From Litchfieldia salsa (lineage in GTDB: Bacteria > Bacillota > Bacilli > Bacillales > Bacillaceae_L): a stretch of 64,000 bases of DNA. Both the position numbers and the translations under genes were made by a program. The stretch is from contig NZ_FNJU01000001.1 of assembly GCF_900104555.1 (NCBI RefSeq), positions 434,001 through 498,000 of the forward strand. Reading direction: 5' to 3'. Under the pieces are notes generated by a model. The model saw only the letters and a program-made list of their open reading frames with translations, was not told the origin of the DNA and searched no databases. Position 1 is the first letter of the stretch; every line of letters begins with the position of its first letter. This document shows positions 56,043 through 64,000 of the stretch, piece after piece.

Positions 56043-56390
56043 TCAAGAAAGTTGCCAAGCTGGAATTAAAGAATGAAACTTGAAGAAATAACTCATCGGT
56101 ATATGTATGACTGTGTATATTGTCAGTGTAATGATATATGTCAGAAACCATTGAGGAACGGTGACGTTAAGAAATAAATATAATAAGAACATTCCTACTG
56201 GAAATGGAACGAACACGATTAACCAAATTGGACTTCCCAAAGCCTCAGTTAACGCCCCTAATGAAACAACAGAAAAACCTATTATTAGTGCTTGCCAAAA
56301 TGGTAATTCATTTCTTAGAAGTAAGCTGGCAATGTAATAAGAACAACCCGTCAAAGATACTGCTAAAATGAAGTTAAGAAAATATTTCAC
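56043..56390 (-). CDS. Small membrane protein (115 aa)
   Basis: Four hydrophobic segments: FLNFILAVSLTGCSYYIASL, FWQALIIGFSVVSLGALTEA, IWLIVFVPFPVGMFLLYLFL and WFLTYIITLTIYTVIHIPMS. GTG start at 56390 with AAGGAGGCG upstream. Family not recognised. Follows the PTS-like gene region but separated by repeat D. Confidence 0.65.
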   Translation of the reverse strand: MKYFLNFILAVSLTGCSYYIASLLLRNELPFWQALIIGFSVVSLGALTEALGSPIWLIVFVPFPVGMFLLYLFLNVTVPQWFLTYIITLTIYTVIHIPMSYFFKFHSLIPAWQLS

Positions 56391-56566
56391 TCGCCCGCCT
56401 CCTTAGTTCATCTAATAATATGGGACTAGATTCTATCTCAATTATCAGCCCCTTAAGGACAATTTCAGTTTAACATAATTTTCCTGTTTATTCAGTTTTT
56501 TTATTCCTAAAATAACACCCTTCATTGCTAAAGTCTTGATCCAAAGGGAATGACACATCGCACTAC

Positions 56567-56648
56567 AAAAAAACTCCCTCTAAGGATAAACAGATTTTTT
56601 ATTATCTGTTTACCTTAAAGGGAGTATCTCACCTGGTGCCAGGCACCT
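56567..56648. repeat. Dispersed repeat family D with GGTGCCAGGCACC tail
   Basis: AAAAAACTCCCTCTAAGGAT, AAACAGATTTTTTATTATCTG, ACCTTAAAGGGAGTATCTCA and GGTGCCAGGCACC. It lies nine bases after the stop of the gene at 56657 and forms a minus-strand hairpin followed by T7. Confidence 0.9.
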
Positions 56649-56656
56649 TAATAATC

Positions 56657-58243
56657 TTAAGCACTTTTCCCAATATTTCCATTAGTTGTCATTCTTTTTG
56701 GTTTAGATAATCTATTAACAACAAAAGTAATCAGAAATGCGGTTAAAAACGGAACTACCATTGCAATGATAAAACCAATCGCATTGTTTGCTAATAATGG
56801 TGCTGTAAATGTTGGGACATAAGCGGTTCCTCTCACATCAAACATCCCAACTAATGCTCCACCAATTCCAGCAGAAGCTATGGCTCCCCCAAATACCCAC
56901 TTACTTGAAAACATGAATGGATAAGCAGATTCAACAAATGTACCAAACCCCATGTTAATCGCAAAGCCAGGTGCCGCAACAGCTGCTTCCCCTTTATCAC
57001 GAGGAGAAATAATGTTTGCTAAATTGATACCCGCTGCCACCATTACAAGCCCAACCATGTCAACTGCACCTAAGAAGCTATTACCTGTCTTCTCCATTTC
57101 AAGCAATACAATTGGTAGGATTGCCGCATGATATACACCACCAAGAATAGCTGGCCAAATTAGGATTCCGGCAATTAACCCTGCCAAAATCGGATTAAAC
57201 GCCACTGTTATCTCAATTGCTTGTTTAATAAGATCTCCTAGCGTAAGTGCTAATGGACCAATAAAGTAATAGATTAATAAACCTGATATGAGACCAGCAA
57301 ATCCCCCTGCTGCAATATTGACGGTCGTCATCGGAAAGCGCCAACCAACGAACAGCTGGAATAGAAATCTGACAAGTAGTCCTGCGATAATACCACCGAT
57401 CATTCCACCAATAATTCCACCATCAACAGACAGAACACCGGCAATGACCCCTGCTATAATAGACACTTCATCCAATTCTGATACTTGTTTTGCAGCAATT
57501 ACTGCAATAACAATTGGTAAGGCACCAATGAGTACACTAAATACGTCTCCCAATACACCTAAACCAGGAATTTTACTAAGTGCCAATATTAGGGCCAGTG
57601 CAATAAAGCCAGGAAGTGCTGACATCATGATTCCTCGTATATTGATGTTTTTAATCCCTAAACCCTGTGCTGAATGAGCAGAATCAGAGCTATTTCCTAA
57701 TATAGGTTGATACCTAACACCAAAGTGCTTGCTTAATGAAGTGACAAAAGATACGGCTCTAGTTCTGTTTGTTGTTCCAGTTGTGCCTGATGTCGCAATC
57801 ACGTTACCTCCCTGCGAACTTACAAGTGCCATAGAAGTACCGCCTGTTCCAACGATTGGAATCTTCTTGTCAGCTGCTGCAGCAAGAGCTTGCTTATTTG
57901 CACCTTTTGGATCACCACTCATCATAATAATCCCATCAATTCCACCATTGTTGATTAACTCTGCAATCTCTTTATCTATAGCTTCTACCTTTTTATTAAT
58001 CTCTTCTAATGTTTCAACTTCACTTTCAACAAATGATTGCCCCTTATCTACACTCCAAAGAGATGCTTTTGTAGTAGGCTTTGCTTTATCCATCGAATCC
58101 TGTGCTGCAATAAACTGTGTTGCCACAATTTCCATCCCCGCAGAGCTTGCTTGTGTTTTTAATTCACTTAATAACTTACTTGGATTTTTTCCCCCAAGAT
58201 TGTATAAGTTTCCTCCGCTACTTCCTAAAATAACGATTCTCAT
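56657..58243 (-). CDS. PTS_EIIC_2-like membrane protein with an N-terminal soluble domain
   Basis: A 528-residue protein. Residues 1-200 form a soluble alpha/beta domain beginning MRIVILGSSGGNLYNLGGKN, with VGTGGTSMALVSSQGGNVIA and SGTTGTTNRTRAVSF (Gly/Ser/Thr-rich, nucleotide- or sugar-binding look). From about 205 on there are about nine helices (IRGIMMSALPGFIALALILA, VSVDGGIIGGMIGGIIAGLL-like glycine-rich helices, FGTFVESAYPFMFSSKWVFG) that fit the PTS_EIIC_2 family. No IIA or IIB phosphoacceptor is present, nor any adjacent. It may be an atypical sugar channel or sensor, not a standard PTS. The ATG at 58243 is eight bases from GGGGG; a GTG five codons earlier is weaker. Confidence 0.75.
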   Translation of the reverse strand: MRIVILGSSGGNLYNLGGKNPSKLLSELKTQASSAGMEIVATQFIAAQDSMDKAKPTTKASLWSVDKGQSFVESEVETLEEINKKVEAIDKEIAELINNGGIDGIIMMSGDPKGANKQALAAAADKKIPIVGTGGTSMALVSSQGGNVIATSGTTGTTNRTRAVSFVTSLSKHFGVRYQPILGNSSDSAHSAQGLGIKNINIRGIMMSALPGFIALALILALSKIPGLGVLGDVFSVLIGALPIVIAVIAAKQVSELDEVSIIAGVIAGVLSVDGGIIGGMIGGIIAGLLVRFLFQLFVGWRFPMTTVNIAAGGFAGLISGLLIYYFIGPLALTLGDLIKQAIEITVAFNPILAGLIAGILIWPAILGGVYHAAILPIVLLEMEKTGNSFLGAVDMVGLVMVAAGINLANIISPRDKGEAAVAAPGFAINMGFGTFVESAYPFMFSSKWVFGGAIASAGIGGALVGMFDVRGTAYVPTFTAPLLANNAIGFIIAMVVPFLTAFLITFVVNRLSKPKRMTTNGNIGKSA

Positions 58244-58258
58244 AACCGGTTCCCCCAC

Positions 58259-58695
58259 TTTTATATGTAGTTTCTGTGAATGAATGACTATCTCTTTATT
58301 ACTCTACCATAATAAAGTGATAAAATAAAAAGATATTTCCGTTAATTTTCGTTTTTGTACCTGCACGCTATCACTCATCGTATTTTCCGAGTGTGAGGGA
58401 GAGTGTTAGTTGCCTAAAAAAATGCCAGGACTTCGAGTGAACACTTGTCCACACGTAGTGCCTGGCATAACAAATTCTAGCGATTATCTATCTCCTCATT
58501 AAGCTAACCATTTTTCCATATCTTTTTGATTATTTTTTAAGCTTAATAGCTAGTAAGAACTCCCCCTTAATCTAAAGGAAATCAGTGTAATTCCCAAGTT
58601 AACAGGAATTTCACCCTTTATTTTTCAATAGAACCAAGGGAACAGATCCCTTGGCCCAGAAATGAAAGGATCCACAGATCAATTCTGCCCCCATC
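58259..58695. other. Intergenic region with terminator and repeats
   Basis: Holds the terminator at 58422-58468, a repeat at 58556-58620 that resembles 61194-61260 (ACTCCCCTTA...AAGGAAAT, CCAAGTTAACAGGAATTT) and a family F copy at 58633-58658 (CCAAGGGAACAGATCCCTTG). No gene is supported. Confidence 0.5.
58422..58468 (-). terminator. Terminator after the PD40-like gene
   Basis: ATGCCAGG and CCTGGCAT close a long hairpin with an inner imperfect pairing; a T-run follows on the minus strand. Confidence 0.6.
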
Positions 58696-59739
58696 CTATT
58701 CACTATTCCCATGTAGAACTATTTCTTCACTTTGACCTCCATCGACATTCATTTTGTATAAATGATAGTTGGGATCACCCTTCGCGAAGTTTTTATCCAT
58801 CATAAAGTAAATCGTACTGCCATCTGTACTTACAACAGGATCACCTACATGTTCACCAAAATGAGTTAACTGTTCTTCTTCTTTAGTATCCAAATTATAT
58901 GTAAATAATTCGTATTCATAAATGCCACCGTCATTAGGATTACTAATGGACTGAAAAATAACTTCATTTCCATCAGGCGTAATTGTAAAACTAAAAATAG
59001 AGACATCGCGTTTAGGATCTGACAGGACAGACATCTCATCAGGATTTTCTAACGGAATTTCAAAAATTCTTTGTTTTACATCGAAGCTATCTTCTGCCGT
59101 TTCCACATCTGAATCATCATCTCTCCCAATGAAAACACGATCACCACTCTGGGCAACATTCAGAGAATAGATCGAATACTGCTCAAGTTTTGTCTTTTGT
59201 ATATGTGTTTTTTGGTCAAGGTTAAATTCGTAAACATCAAAGTTATGTGGTCTTTCCCCTACAATCGGTGAATAATTTTCAAATGTTCCAGCACGAAGGT
59301 ATAACAAGGACGACTGGTCCGGATTAAATTCAACCTCTGTTACAGTAGAGGCATCCGTGAATACATCCGATATGGTCTTTTTTTCTAAATGATAAAAATG
59401 AACCGTACTTATCAATTCTGTTTCCTTATCTTTATTTGTAGTTATATAAGCTAATATGGAGCCATCACTTGAAAAGCTTGGATCTAGGATCATCGTTTCC
59501 TCATCATATTCTGCTACTACAGTATCCTCTGACTCCCCTTCATTCTGCAATACTAATTGCGGCTTGCCCATTTCATACACTACATAGGCAATCTTATTTT
59601 GAGAAGATACATCATACTGATTGGAAAGTCCATTCTGTTTTTCATTTTCTGTTTTGTTGAAAAATACCCCCAAAACCACTAGAGCTACTGTTAAACTACA
59701 TAAAGATCCTATAAGAGTCATAAGGCTTTTTTTCTTCAT
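58696..59739 (-). CDS. Membrane-anchored TolB/PD40-type beta-propeller protein
   Basis: A 347-residue protein. An N-terminal helix (MTLIGSLCSLTVALVVLGVF) anchors it outside the cell. Repeats such as DPSFSSDGSILAYIT, VEFNPDQSSLLYLRA, FTITPDGNEVIFQS and PVVSTDGSTIYFMMD follow the PD40/TolB propeller pattern. Function unknown; such propellers bind proteins or sugars. The ATG at 59739 has AAAGGA six bases upstream; the longer frame from 59757 lacks a site. Third gene of the PadR operon. Confidence 0.8.
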   Translation of the reverse strand: MKKKSLMTLIGSLCSLTVALVVLGVFFNKTENEKQNGLSNQYDVSSQNKIAYVVYEMGKPQLVLQNEGESEDTVVAEYDEETMILDPSFSSDGSILAYITTNKDKETELISTVHFYHLEKKTISDVFTDASTVTEVEFNPDQSSLLYLRAGTFENYSPIVGERPHNFDVYEFNLDQKTHIQKTKLEQYSIYSLNVAQSGDRVFIGRDDDSDVETAEDSFDVKQRIFEIPLENPDEMSVLSDPKRDVSIFSFTITPDGNEVIFQSISNPNDGGIYEYELFTYNLDTKEEEQLTHFGEHVGDPVVSTDGSTIYFMMDKNFAKGDPNYHLYKMNVDGGQSEEIVLHGNSE

Positions 59740-59769
59740 AAAAAATCCTTTCTGCATTTGGGCTACTAT

Positions 59770-60633
59770 TTATAAATAGAGTAAGGGTCCATATATCCAA
59801 AATAAGATTAGAATACCAGCTACAATGGGGATGAATCCCAATACAAATGCAATGTTTTTATTTTTCTTCACCAATTTTAATTGAGCTACATACAAAGCCG
59901 TCCAAACAGCAATAGGACTAGCAAACAGAATCATCATGAAATGAAATTCACCAATCATAATAAGACCGCCAACAATTAGAAATAGTGAAATCCCAATAAT
60001 GATAATCCCACTCGCAATATTCAATCCATGCAGTAACTTCATATGTTTTTGATTTGAACCGTAGTCATAGATTGTGATCCAGTAAAGCAGACCAATACTT
60101 AGAGCAATGTTTAACCATACCCAAATGGTTAAGCCGACATTTGCTGAATGATCTAAATCTCCTACAATTAACCAACCATATAACTGCCCTAGCGTATGAA
60201 AAATCAACAAAACATTGATCCATAGCTTTCTATTTATGTGAAAATGTTGATTTAAAGGAAGAATCAAAATCAATGAACTCAAACACATCGAATAACACAG
60301 CCATCCAACATAGAAATCTCCTTCAACAAAAAGACTTAATACATAAATGCTGATTGTAAAAAGAAGAGAGGATATCGATAATGTGAGCATTAACTCCTTA
60401 CGATAAGGAAAAAGTGCTTGTTGAATTTGGCTGCCAATTTCCCCTTCTTGGCCAAATAACTGTATAGCCCTTTCCTCTGCCTTTTCTCGTGTTAAACCTT
60501 CATTCTCAATTAAGTAATCGCTTGAAATCTTAAGGTGGATAAGTATTTCCTCATAAAGATCCTCTTTTTCTTCCTTAGAACATTCTGTATGACGGACAAT
60601 ATTCTCCACATACCGTTCTAATTTCGATTTCAT
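59770..60633 (-). CDS. DUF1700/HAAS-type membrane protein
   Basis: A 287-residue protein. The N-terminal 70 residues are a soluble helical HAAS-type module (LERYVENIVRHTECSKEEKE, LYEEILIHLKIS, ENEGLTREKAEERAIQLFG), a pattern found next to PadR regulators. About seven helices follow. The start codon overlaps the padR stop as ATGA, and the PD40 protein gene follows 30 bp after its stop. Likely works with PadR and the propeller protein in an envelope-stress or peptide-sensing role; this is inferred only from context. Confidence 0.8.
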   Translation of the reverse strand: MKSKLERYVENIVRHTECSKEEKEDLYEEILIHLKISSDYLIENEGLTREKAEERAIQLFGQEGEIGSQIQQALFPYRKELMLTLSISSLLFTISIYVLSLFVEGDFYVGWLCYSMCLSSLILILPLNQHFHINRKLWINVLLIFHTLGQLYGWLIVGDLDHSANVGLTIWVWLNIALSIGLLYWITIYDYGSNQKHMKLLHGLNIASGIIIIGISLFLIVGGLIMIGEFHFMMILFASPIAVWTALYVAQLKLVKKNKNIAFVLGFIPIVAGILILFWIYGPLLYL

Positions 60634-60953
60634 ATAAGACCCTCCGAGCTTTTTTGTACTAAATTCTCAATAAGTTTCCAATCCTTTTGTTTCTTCTCTA
60701 ATTCCATCATCCCTGAATCTGTAATTTTATAATACTTTCTTCTCCCTGAAGGAGTTTCTGACCAATAGGCTTCAACCCATTCTTTCTTCTCTAGGCGTTT
60801 TAATGCTGGATAGAGAGTTCCTTCGCTCATTTCATAATGGTCATCACTTAGCTGCTTTAGTAATCTAGTTATCTCATAACCATAAAGATCTCTCTGGCTA
60901 ATAAGCGATAACAGCAGAAGATCAATACTTCCTTTTAACATTTCCTTATCCAT
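60630..60953 (-). CDS. PadR-family transcriptional regulator
   Basis: A 107-residue PadR regulator with a winged helix: IDLLLLSLISQRDLYGYEI, MSEGTLYPALKRLEKKEWV and SGRRKYYKITDSG, then a short C-terminal helix. The start ATG at 60953 has AGGTG eight bases upstream; the longer frame from 61004 would extend into its own promoter. The 26-bp palindrome at 60988-61013 covers the promoter, so the operon is autorepressed. It ends with ATGA overlap to the next gene. Confidence 0.87.
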   Translation of the reverse strand: MDKEMLKGSIDLLLLSLISQRDLYGYEITRLLKQLSDDHYEMSEGTLYPALKRLEKKEWVEAYWSETPSGRRKYYKITDSGMMELEKKQKDWKLIENLVQKSSEGLI

Positions 60954-60985
60954 TTTTTCACCTATTTTCCTTAATTTGTATTTAT

Positions 60986-61014
60986 ATTGTAACACTATGT
61001 ACATCGTGTTACAA
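60986..61014 (-). promoter_or_regulatory. padR promoter with PadR operator
   Basis: On the minus strand: -35 TTGTAA (61009-61014), 17-bp spacer, -10 TACAAT (60986-60991). A near-perfect 26-bp palindrome (60988-61013) has arms TGTAACAC and GTGTTACA around ATGTACAT. ATGT...ACAT is the typical PadR recognition pattern. The operator spans -10 to -35, a strong autorepression layout. Confidence 0.85.
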
Positions 61015-61486
61015 GGTACAATTGTGTTTGATCCCCTTCCATAAGTAAATGAAAGTCATCACCATGATTTAAGTGGAGAATTTCCCTCTATTGTATAGAG
61101 TAGAGGCTTAAGAAGCAGGAATAAGAGGAAATAATCCCCTTAACTTCTCTAAATAACAAAAAATGCATTGATTTTGTTCATATAGCCGGAAAAACTCCCC
61201 TTATTTTTAAGGAAATTTAAGTATTTTCCAAGTTAACTGGAATTTTTCCCTTTATTTTCTACAAAAATAATCCTACTGGAATCAGTATCACAGATTCACA
61301 ACAATCACCTCCAACTTACTATTATTCATACACAAATTATCAGAAAAACCCTAAAGAATACCGTTTCGGAACCAAAAAAACTCCCCCTAAGGAAAACAGA
61401 TTTTAAAATAAATCTGTCTCCTTAAAGAGAGCATATAACTAGCGGTCAGCCCTTAAATGATGCATGAGAACCGTCCCCGTTTAACC
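61015..61486. other. Intergenic region with repeats
   Basis: Contains a repeat at 61194-61262 related to 58556-58620, a family D copy at 61374-61432, and a tandem pair of GAACCGTCC-like units near 61470-61505 reaching into the next gene's end. No gene is supported. Confidence 0.5.
61374..61432. repeat. Dispersed repeat family D
   Basis: AAAAAACTCCCCCTAAGGAA, AACAGATTTTAAAATAAATC, CTCCTTAAAGAGAG. It lies about 55 bp after the end of the GGDEF-EAL gene, with the T-run on the minus strand. Confidence 0.8.
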
Positions 61487-63568
61487 TTAAATGAAGCTTG
61501 AGAACCGTCCGAGTTGTTCAAATTGATGGACGGGTAGTGGTTTGCTGATTAGGTAGCCTTGTATTTCATCACAGTTCATTTCTAGTAAGAGGGAGAATTG
61601 TTCTTCTAATTCTACTCCTTCGGCAACTACTTTCATCTTTAGCTGATTGGAAAGCTGAATGATGAATTTGGTAATAGCTTGGCTGTCTGTAGAAGTATGA
61701 ATATCCTTAATAAAGGATCGATCTAGTTTAATTGTGTTAAATTTATATTTTGTAAGATAGCTCATTGATGAATAGCCAGTTCCAAAATCATCTATGGCAA
61801 TGCGAATACCAAGGTCTTTTAAGTCTTCTAATTTCTTCAGCAAATCACCATCATCGTTAAGAATGAGACTCTCTGTTATTTCAATTTCAAGGCTTTTTCC
61901 TTCTACTTGATACTTTTCTAGAATGGCTTTTACTGTATCGACTAATCCTTTTTGTAGCATTTGTAGCGCTGAAAAGTTGAGGGATACTTCCAATCTCGGA
62001 TATCCACTCTCTTCCCAAGCTTTGATTTGCTTACAAACATTTTCAAGAACCCATTCACCTATTGGAACAATCAATCCACTTTCTTCAGCTAAAGGAATAA
62101 ATTCTCCTGGTGAGACTAGTCCCCGTGTAGAGTGATTCCAACGGATTAGCGCCTCTGCTCCAACAATTTGCCGTTTGTTTGAAAGGACCTTTGGCTGATA
62201 GTAGAGTTCAAATTCATCGTTCAAAAGCGCTTTATGAAGATCATTTTGCAACTCGAAATTTTTAAAAGATGTTCTTTCCATTTCAGGTGAGAACACATTA
62301 TAACTATTAGCTTTCCTTTTCTTAGCCTCATACATCGCAAGATCTGAATTCTTAATTAAGCTCGAAAGGTCTTCGCTAGAGTTAGGATAGATAGCAATTC
62401 CAATGCTTCCAGTAACAAAAAGCTCATAATGTTCAACAATGATAGGCGTTTCAAGCTCTTTGAGAATGGTTGCTGCGAGCTGTTCTGCATACTCTTTGAA
62501 AGGTAGACTAGGACTTAGAATTAAGAATTCGTCACCAGCCATTCTAGCAACTAAATCCGTCTCAGACATAATTCCAGTTAGCATCCCTGTAATTCCCTTC
62601 AGTACTTTATCACCAATTACATGCCCTAATGTATCATTAATAAATTTAAACCGATCAATATCAAGAAGCATAACGGCTAATTGACTTTTATTTTTCTTCG
62701 CCGCTGTCAGTTCTTCTTGCAGCCGTTCTTCAAAAAAGCGTCGATTGGGGAGTCCAGTTAGGTGATCATGGTATGCCATGTACTGAATCTCCTGCTGAGC
62801 CTGCCTCATCTCAGTAACATCATGAAAATTAATCACAATTCCCCTAATATCAGGATCATCCATTAGGTTATTGGATAATACATGTAAGATACGCCAATTT
62901 TCATCCTTATGAAGAATTCTGACGTCAACAGCTTGCGACTCAGTAGGATGTGCCAGTAAATAGGAAAATCTATCTCTTACCATTTTAACATCATCTGGAT
63001 GGACAAAGGTTAAAAATGGCTCACTTAAATCACCAGGTTTATACCCTAGTACCTTTTCGACAGAAGGACTTTGGTACGTTACTTCTCCTTGTTCAGAAAG
63101 AATGCAATTAACACTACTTGAATTTTTATCTAAAGACCTGAAACGATAATACTGTTTTCGTATCTCAGATTGAAGGCCAACTTCAACAGTGATATCTTTC
63201 GCAATTCCTAAAATTCCAAGCAATTCTCCATTTTCGATAAGTGGCACTTTGCTTGTTATAATCGTTTTCACTTGGCCATCATGCGCGAAAATTCGTAGCC
63301 TTTCCTCTTTTAACACCTTGCCATCTAGCGTTTCAATAAATCCACTTCTGGCAATTTGAATATCTTCAGGATGAACAATATCAAGGAAATTCGTATTCAA
63401 ATAGGCTTCGCCAGGACCAACTAACGATGTAAAACCGTGGTTATAATCGATGAATTGCCCTTGTAGACTAATGACATAAATCGCTTCTGTAAAGTTCTCA
63501 AGCAACTCTTTATATGGATAATTTTTCATTTTTATATATTGGTCAATCTTGATGTTAGTCTCACTCAT
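61487..63568 (-). CDS. PAS-PAS-GGDEF-EAL cyclic di-GMP protein
   Basis: A 693-residue cytoplasmic protein: PAS (about 20-130), PAS (about 145-255), GGDEF (about 262-425), EAL (about 435-685). The GGDEF signature reads AGDEF (344-348), a tolerated variant, and the DxLT-like entry is YHDHLTGLPNRRFFEERL. The allosteric I-site RxxD is missing (SETD at that place). EAL residues look complete: GAEALIRW (472-474 EAL), NFSALQM, ITESLIL, IAIDDFGTGYSSMSYL, KLDRSF and AEGVE. It could make and break cyclic di-GMP, with the PAS domains sensing a small ligand or redox state. GAGGT precedes the ATG. It is followed by a family D repeat, not by a conserved partner. Confidence 0.92.
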   Translation of the reverse strand: MSETNIKIDQYIKMKNYPYKELLENFTEAIYVISLQGQFIDYNHGFTSLVGPGEAYLNTNFLDIVHPEDIQIARSGFIETLDGKVLKEERLRIFAHDGQVKTIITSKVPLIENGELLGILGIAKDITVEVGLQSEIRKQYYRFRSLDKNSSSVNCILSEQGEVTYQSPSVEKVLGYKPGDLSEPFLTFVHPDDVKMVRDRFSYLLAHPTESQAVDVRILHKDENWRILHVLSNNLMDDPDIRGIVINFHDVTEMRQAQQEIQYMAYHDHLTGLPNRRFFEERLQEELTAAKKNKSQLAVMLLDIDRFKFINDTLGHVIGDKVLKGITGMLTGIMSETDLVARMAGDEFLILSPSLPFKEYAEQLAATILKELETPIIVEHYELFVTGSIGIAIYPNSSEDLSSLIKNSDLAMYEAKKRKANSYNVFSPEMERTSFKNFELQNDLHKALLNDEFELYYQPKVLSNKRQIVGAEALIRWNHSTRGLVSPGEFIPLAEESGLIVPIGEWVLENVCKQIKAWEESGYPRLEVSLNFSALQMLQKGLVDTVKAILEKYQVEGKSLEIEITESLILNDDGDLLKKLEDLKDLGIRIAIDDFGTGYSSMSYLTKYKFNTIKLDRSFIKDIHTSTDSQAITKFIIQLSNQLKMKVVAEGVELEEQFSLLLEMNCDEIQGYLISKPLPVHQFEQLGRFSSFI

Positions 63569-63688
63569 AGGTACCTCGCAAAAGTATAGATGACATGTTA
63601 CTCATATTTTACCAGAAAATGAAGGAATTTAGTTGTGTAGTGTCTACTCAATCCACTGGAAAATATGGGTAAAGGTGCAAACAAAAAA

Positions 63689-63734
63689 GGACGATTCCGA
63701 TACTCTTTTCGAAAAAAGAAGTACGAAACCGTCC
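63689..63734 (-). terminator. Terminator after the TctA gene
   Basis: GGACG.TTCCGATAC.CTTTT pairs imperfectly with AAAAAAGAAGTACGAAACCGTCC; on the minus strand TTTTTTG follows the stem. It lies just after the TctA stop. Confidence 0.75.
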
Positions 63735-63744
63735 GCATATACCA

Positions 63745-64000
63745 TTAAGCTCCCTTTCTAATATCAATCGCCTCTGCTGTCTCCTTATTTTGCTTTCTAA
63801 CCTGTATGATTGTAAATACAAAAGATCCAAGCGCTAAAATGAGAAAAGTTAAGGAGATTGGTCTAGTAAAAAATAACAGGATACTTGTATCCATTTGAAA
63901 TGCTCTAGTCATTTCCGCTTCTAATGTTGGTCCCAATATTAATCCGAGGATAATTGGGCTTAATGGAACATCCATTTTCATTAACAGAAATCCGATGATA
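63745..64000 (-). CDS. Tripartite tricarboxylate transporter permease TctA, C-terminal part
   Basis: The frame runs through the right edge and ends at 63745. It reads IIGFLLMKMDVPLSPIILGL, LGPTLEAEMTRAFQMD and TSILLFFTRPISLTFLILAL, then a charged tail. The P-L-x-P-x-x-L-G-x-x-L-G-P block with E..x..R..x..S is the conserved end of TctA, the large membrane unit of a TTT-family importer of citrate-like acids. TctB and TctC genes, if present, lie outside the window. Only about 84 residues of roughly 500 are seen. Confidence 0.83.
   Translation of the reverse strand, partial: IIGFLLMKMDVPLSPIILGLILGPTLEAEMTRAFQMDTSILLFFTRPISLTFLILALGSFVFTIIQVRKQNKETAEAIDIRKGA

Noticed and set aside
57288-58283. 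Plus-strand ORFs of 129 and 184 codons
   Set aside because: They are antisense to the PTS_EIIC-like gene, which has clear helices and a good start.

Overview
The window looks like chromosomal DNA of a low-GC, endospore-forming member of the Bacillaceae. Pointers to this are a ComK-like competence factor, a YfhD-like small protein, a DUF3231 protein, strong GGAGG ribosome binding sites, TTG and GTG starts, a fructoselysine (frl) operon of Bacillus type, and several families of short dispersed repeats. No rRNA, tRNA or CRISPR array was recognised. The species cannot be fixed from the sequence alone.

Layout. 1-5.6 kb: comK between decayed genes (a frameshifted DNA/RNA non-specific endonuclease, a thermonuclease-Excalibur relic, a frameshifted AlbA_2-type gene) and transposase scraps (IS21 IstB, IS66 TnpB). 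5.9-13.1 kb: a defence-like accessory island with a two-gene Gabija system (gajA-gajB, stop and start overlapping) and, upstream on the same strand, a 660-residue protein with six Cys-rich zinc-ribbon repeats, an embedded PD-(D/E)XK/Vsr-like nuclease and a C-terminal helicase-associated domain. RadC, TnpC-like and IS3 relics border it. 13.1-19.4 kb: an (ATCT)10 microsatellite, a phage-type replication pair (DnaD-like initiator, DnaB-like helicase) and a secreted GH10 xylanase lying between a full and a truncated copy of the dnaD-like gene. 19.5-35.7 kb: ordinary accessory metabolism (GH1 6-phospho-beta-glucosidase with an RpiR regulator, oxidoreductases, an HD-GYP phosphodiesterase, two HAD/GNAT-type enzymes, a glutathionyl-hydroquinone reductase-like protein, a cell-wall amidase, a nitroreductase behind a clear operator). 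36.2-42.9 kb: fructoselysine uptake and catabolism (frlBONMD) plus a GntR/UTRA regulator and a HAD phosphatase, with an operator-loaded promoter before frlB. 43.5-55.2 kb: a plant cell-wall (rhamnogalacturonan-type) oligosaccharide locus with a KdgF-like cupin, YesL protein, GH105 hydrolase, AraC-type membrane regulator, MFS transporter, an unrecognised putative alpha-helical enzyme, and a YtcQ/YteP/YtcP-type ABC importer behind a cre site. 55.3-64 kb: YdcF and membrane proteins, a PTS-EIIC-like fusion, a PadR-controlled three-gene operon, a PAS-GGDEF-EAL protein and the end of a TctA-type permease.

How it fits together. The xylanase, GH1, GH105 and two ABC importers point to life on decaying plant matter. 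Neither importer has an ATPase gene here, so a shared MsmX-type ATPase elsewhere is likely. Short hairpin repeats are scattered through intergenic gaps, and one family sits repeatedly at the 3' ends of minus-strand genes with a terminator-like T-tract. All family and domain calls come from reading the translations; no database search was run.
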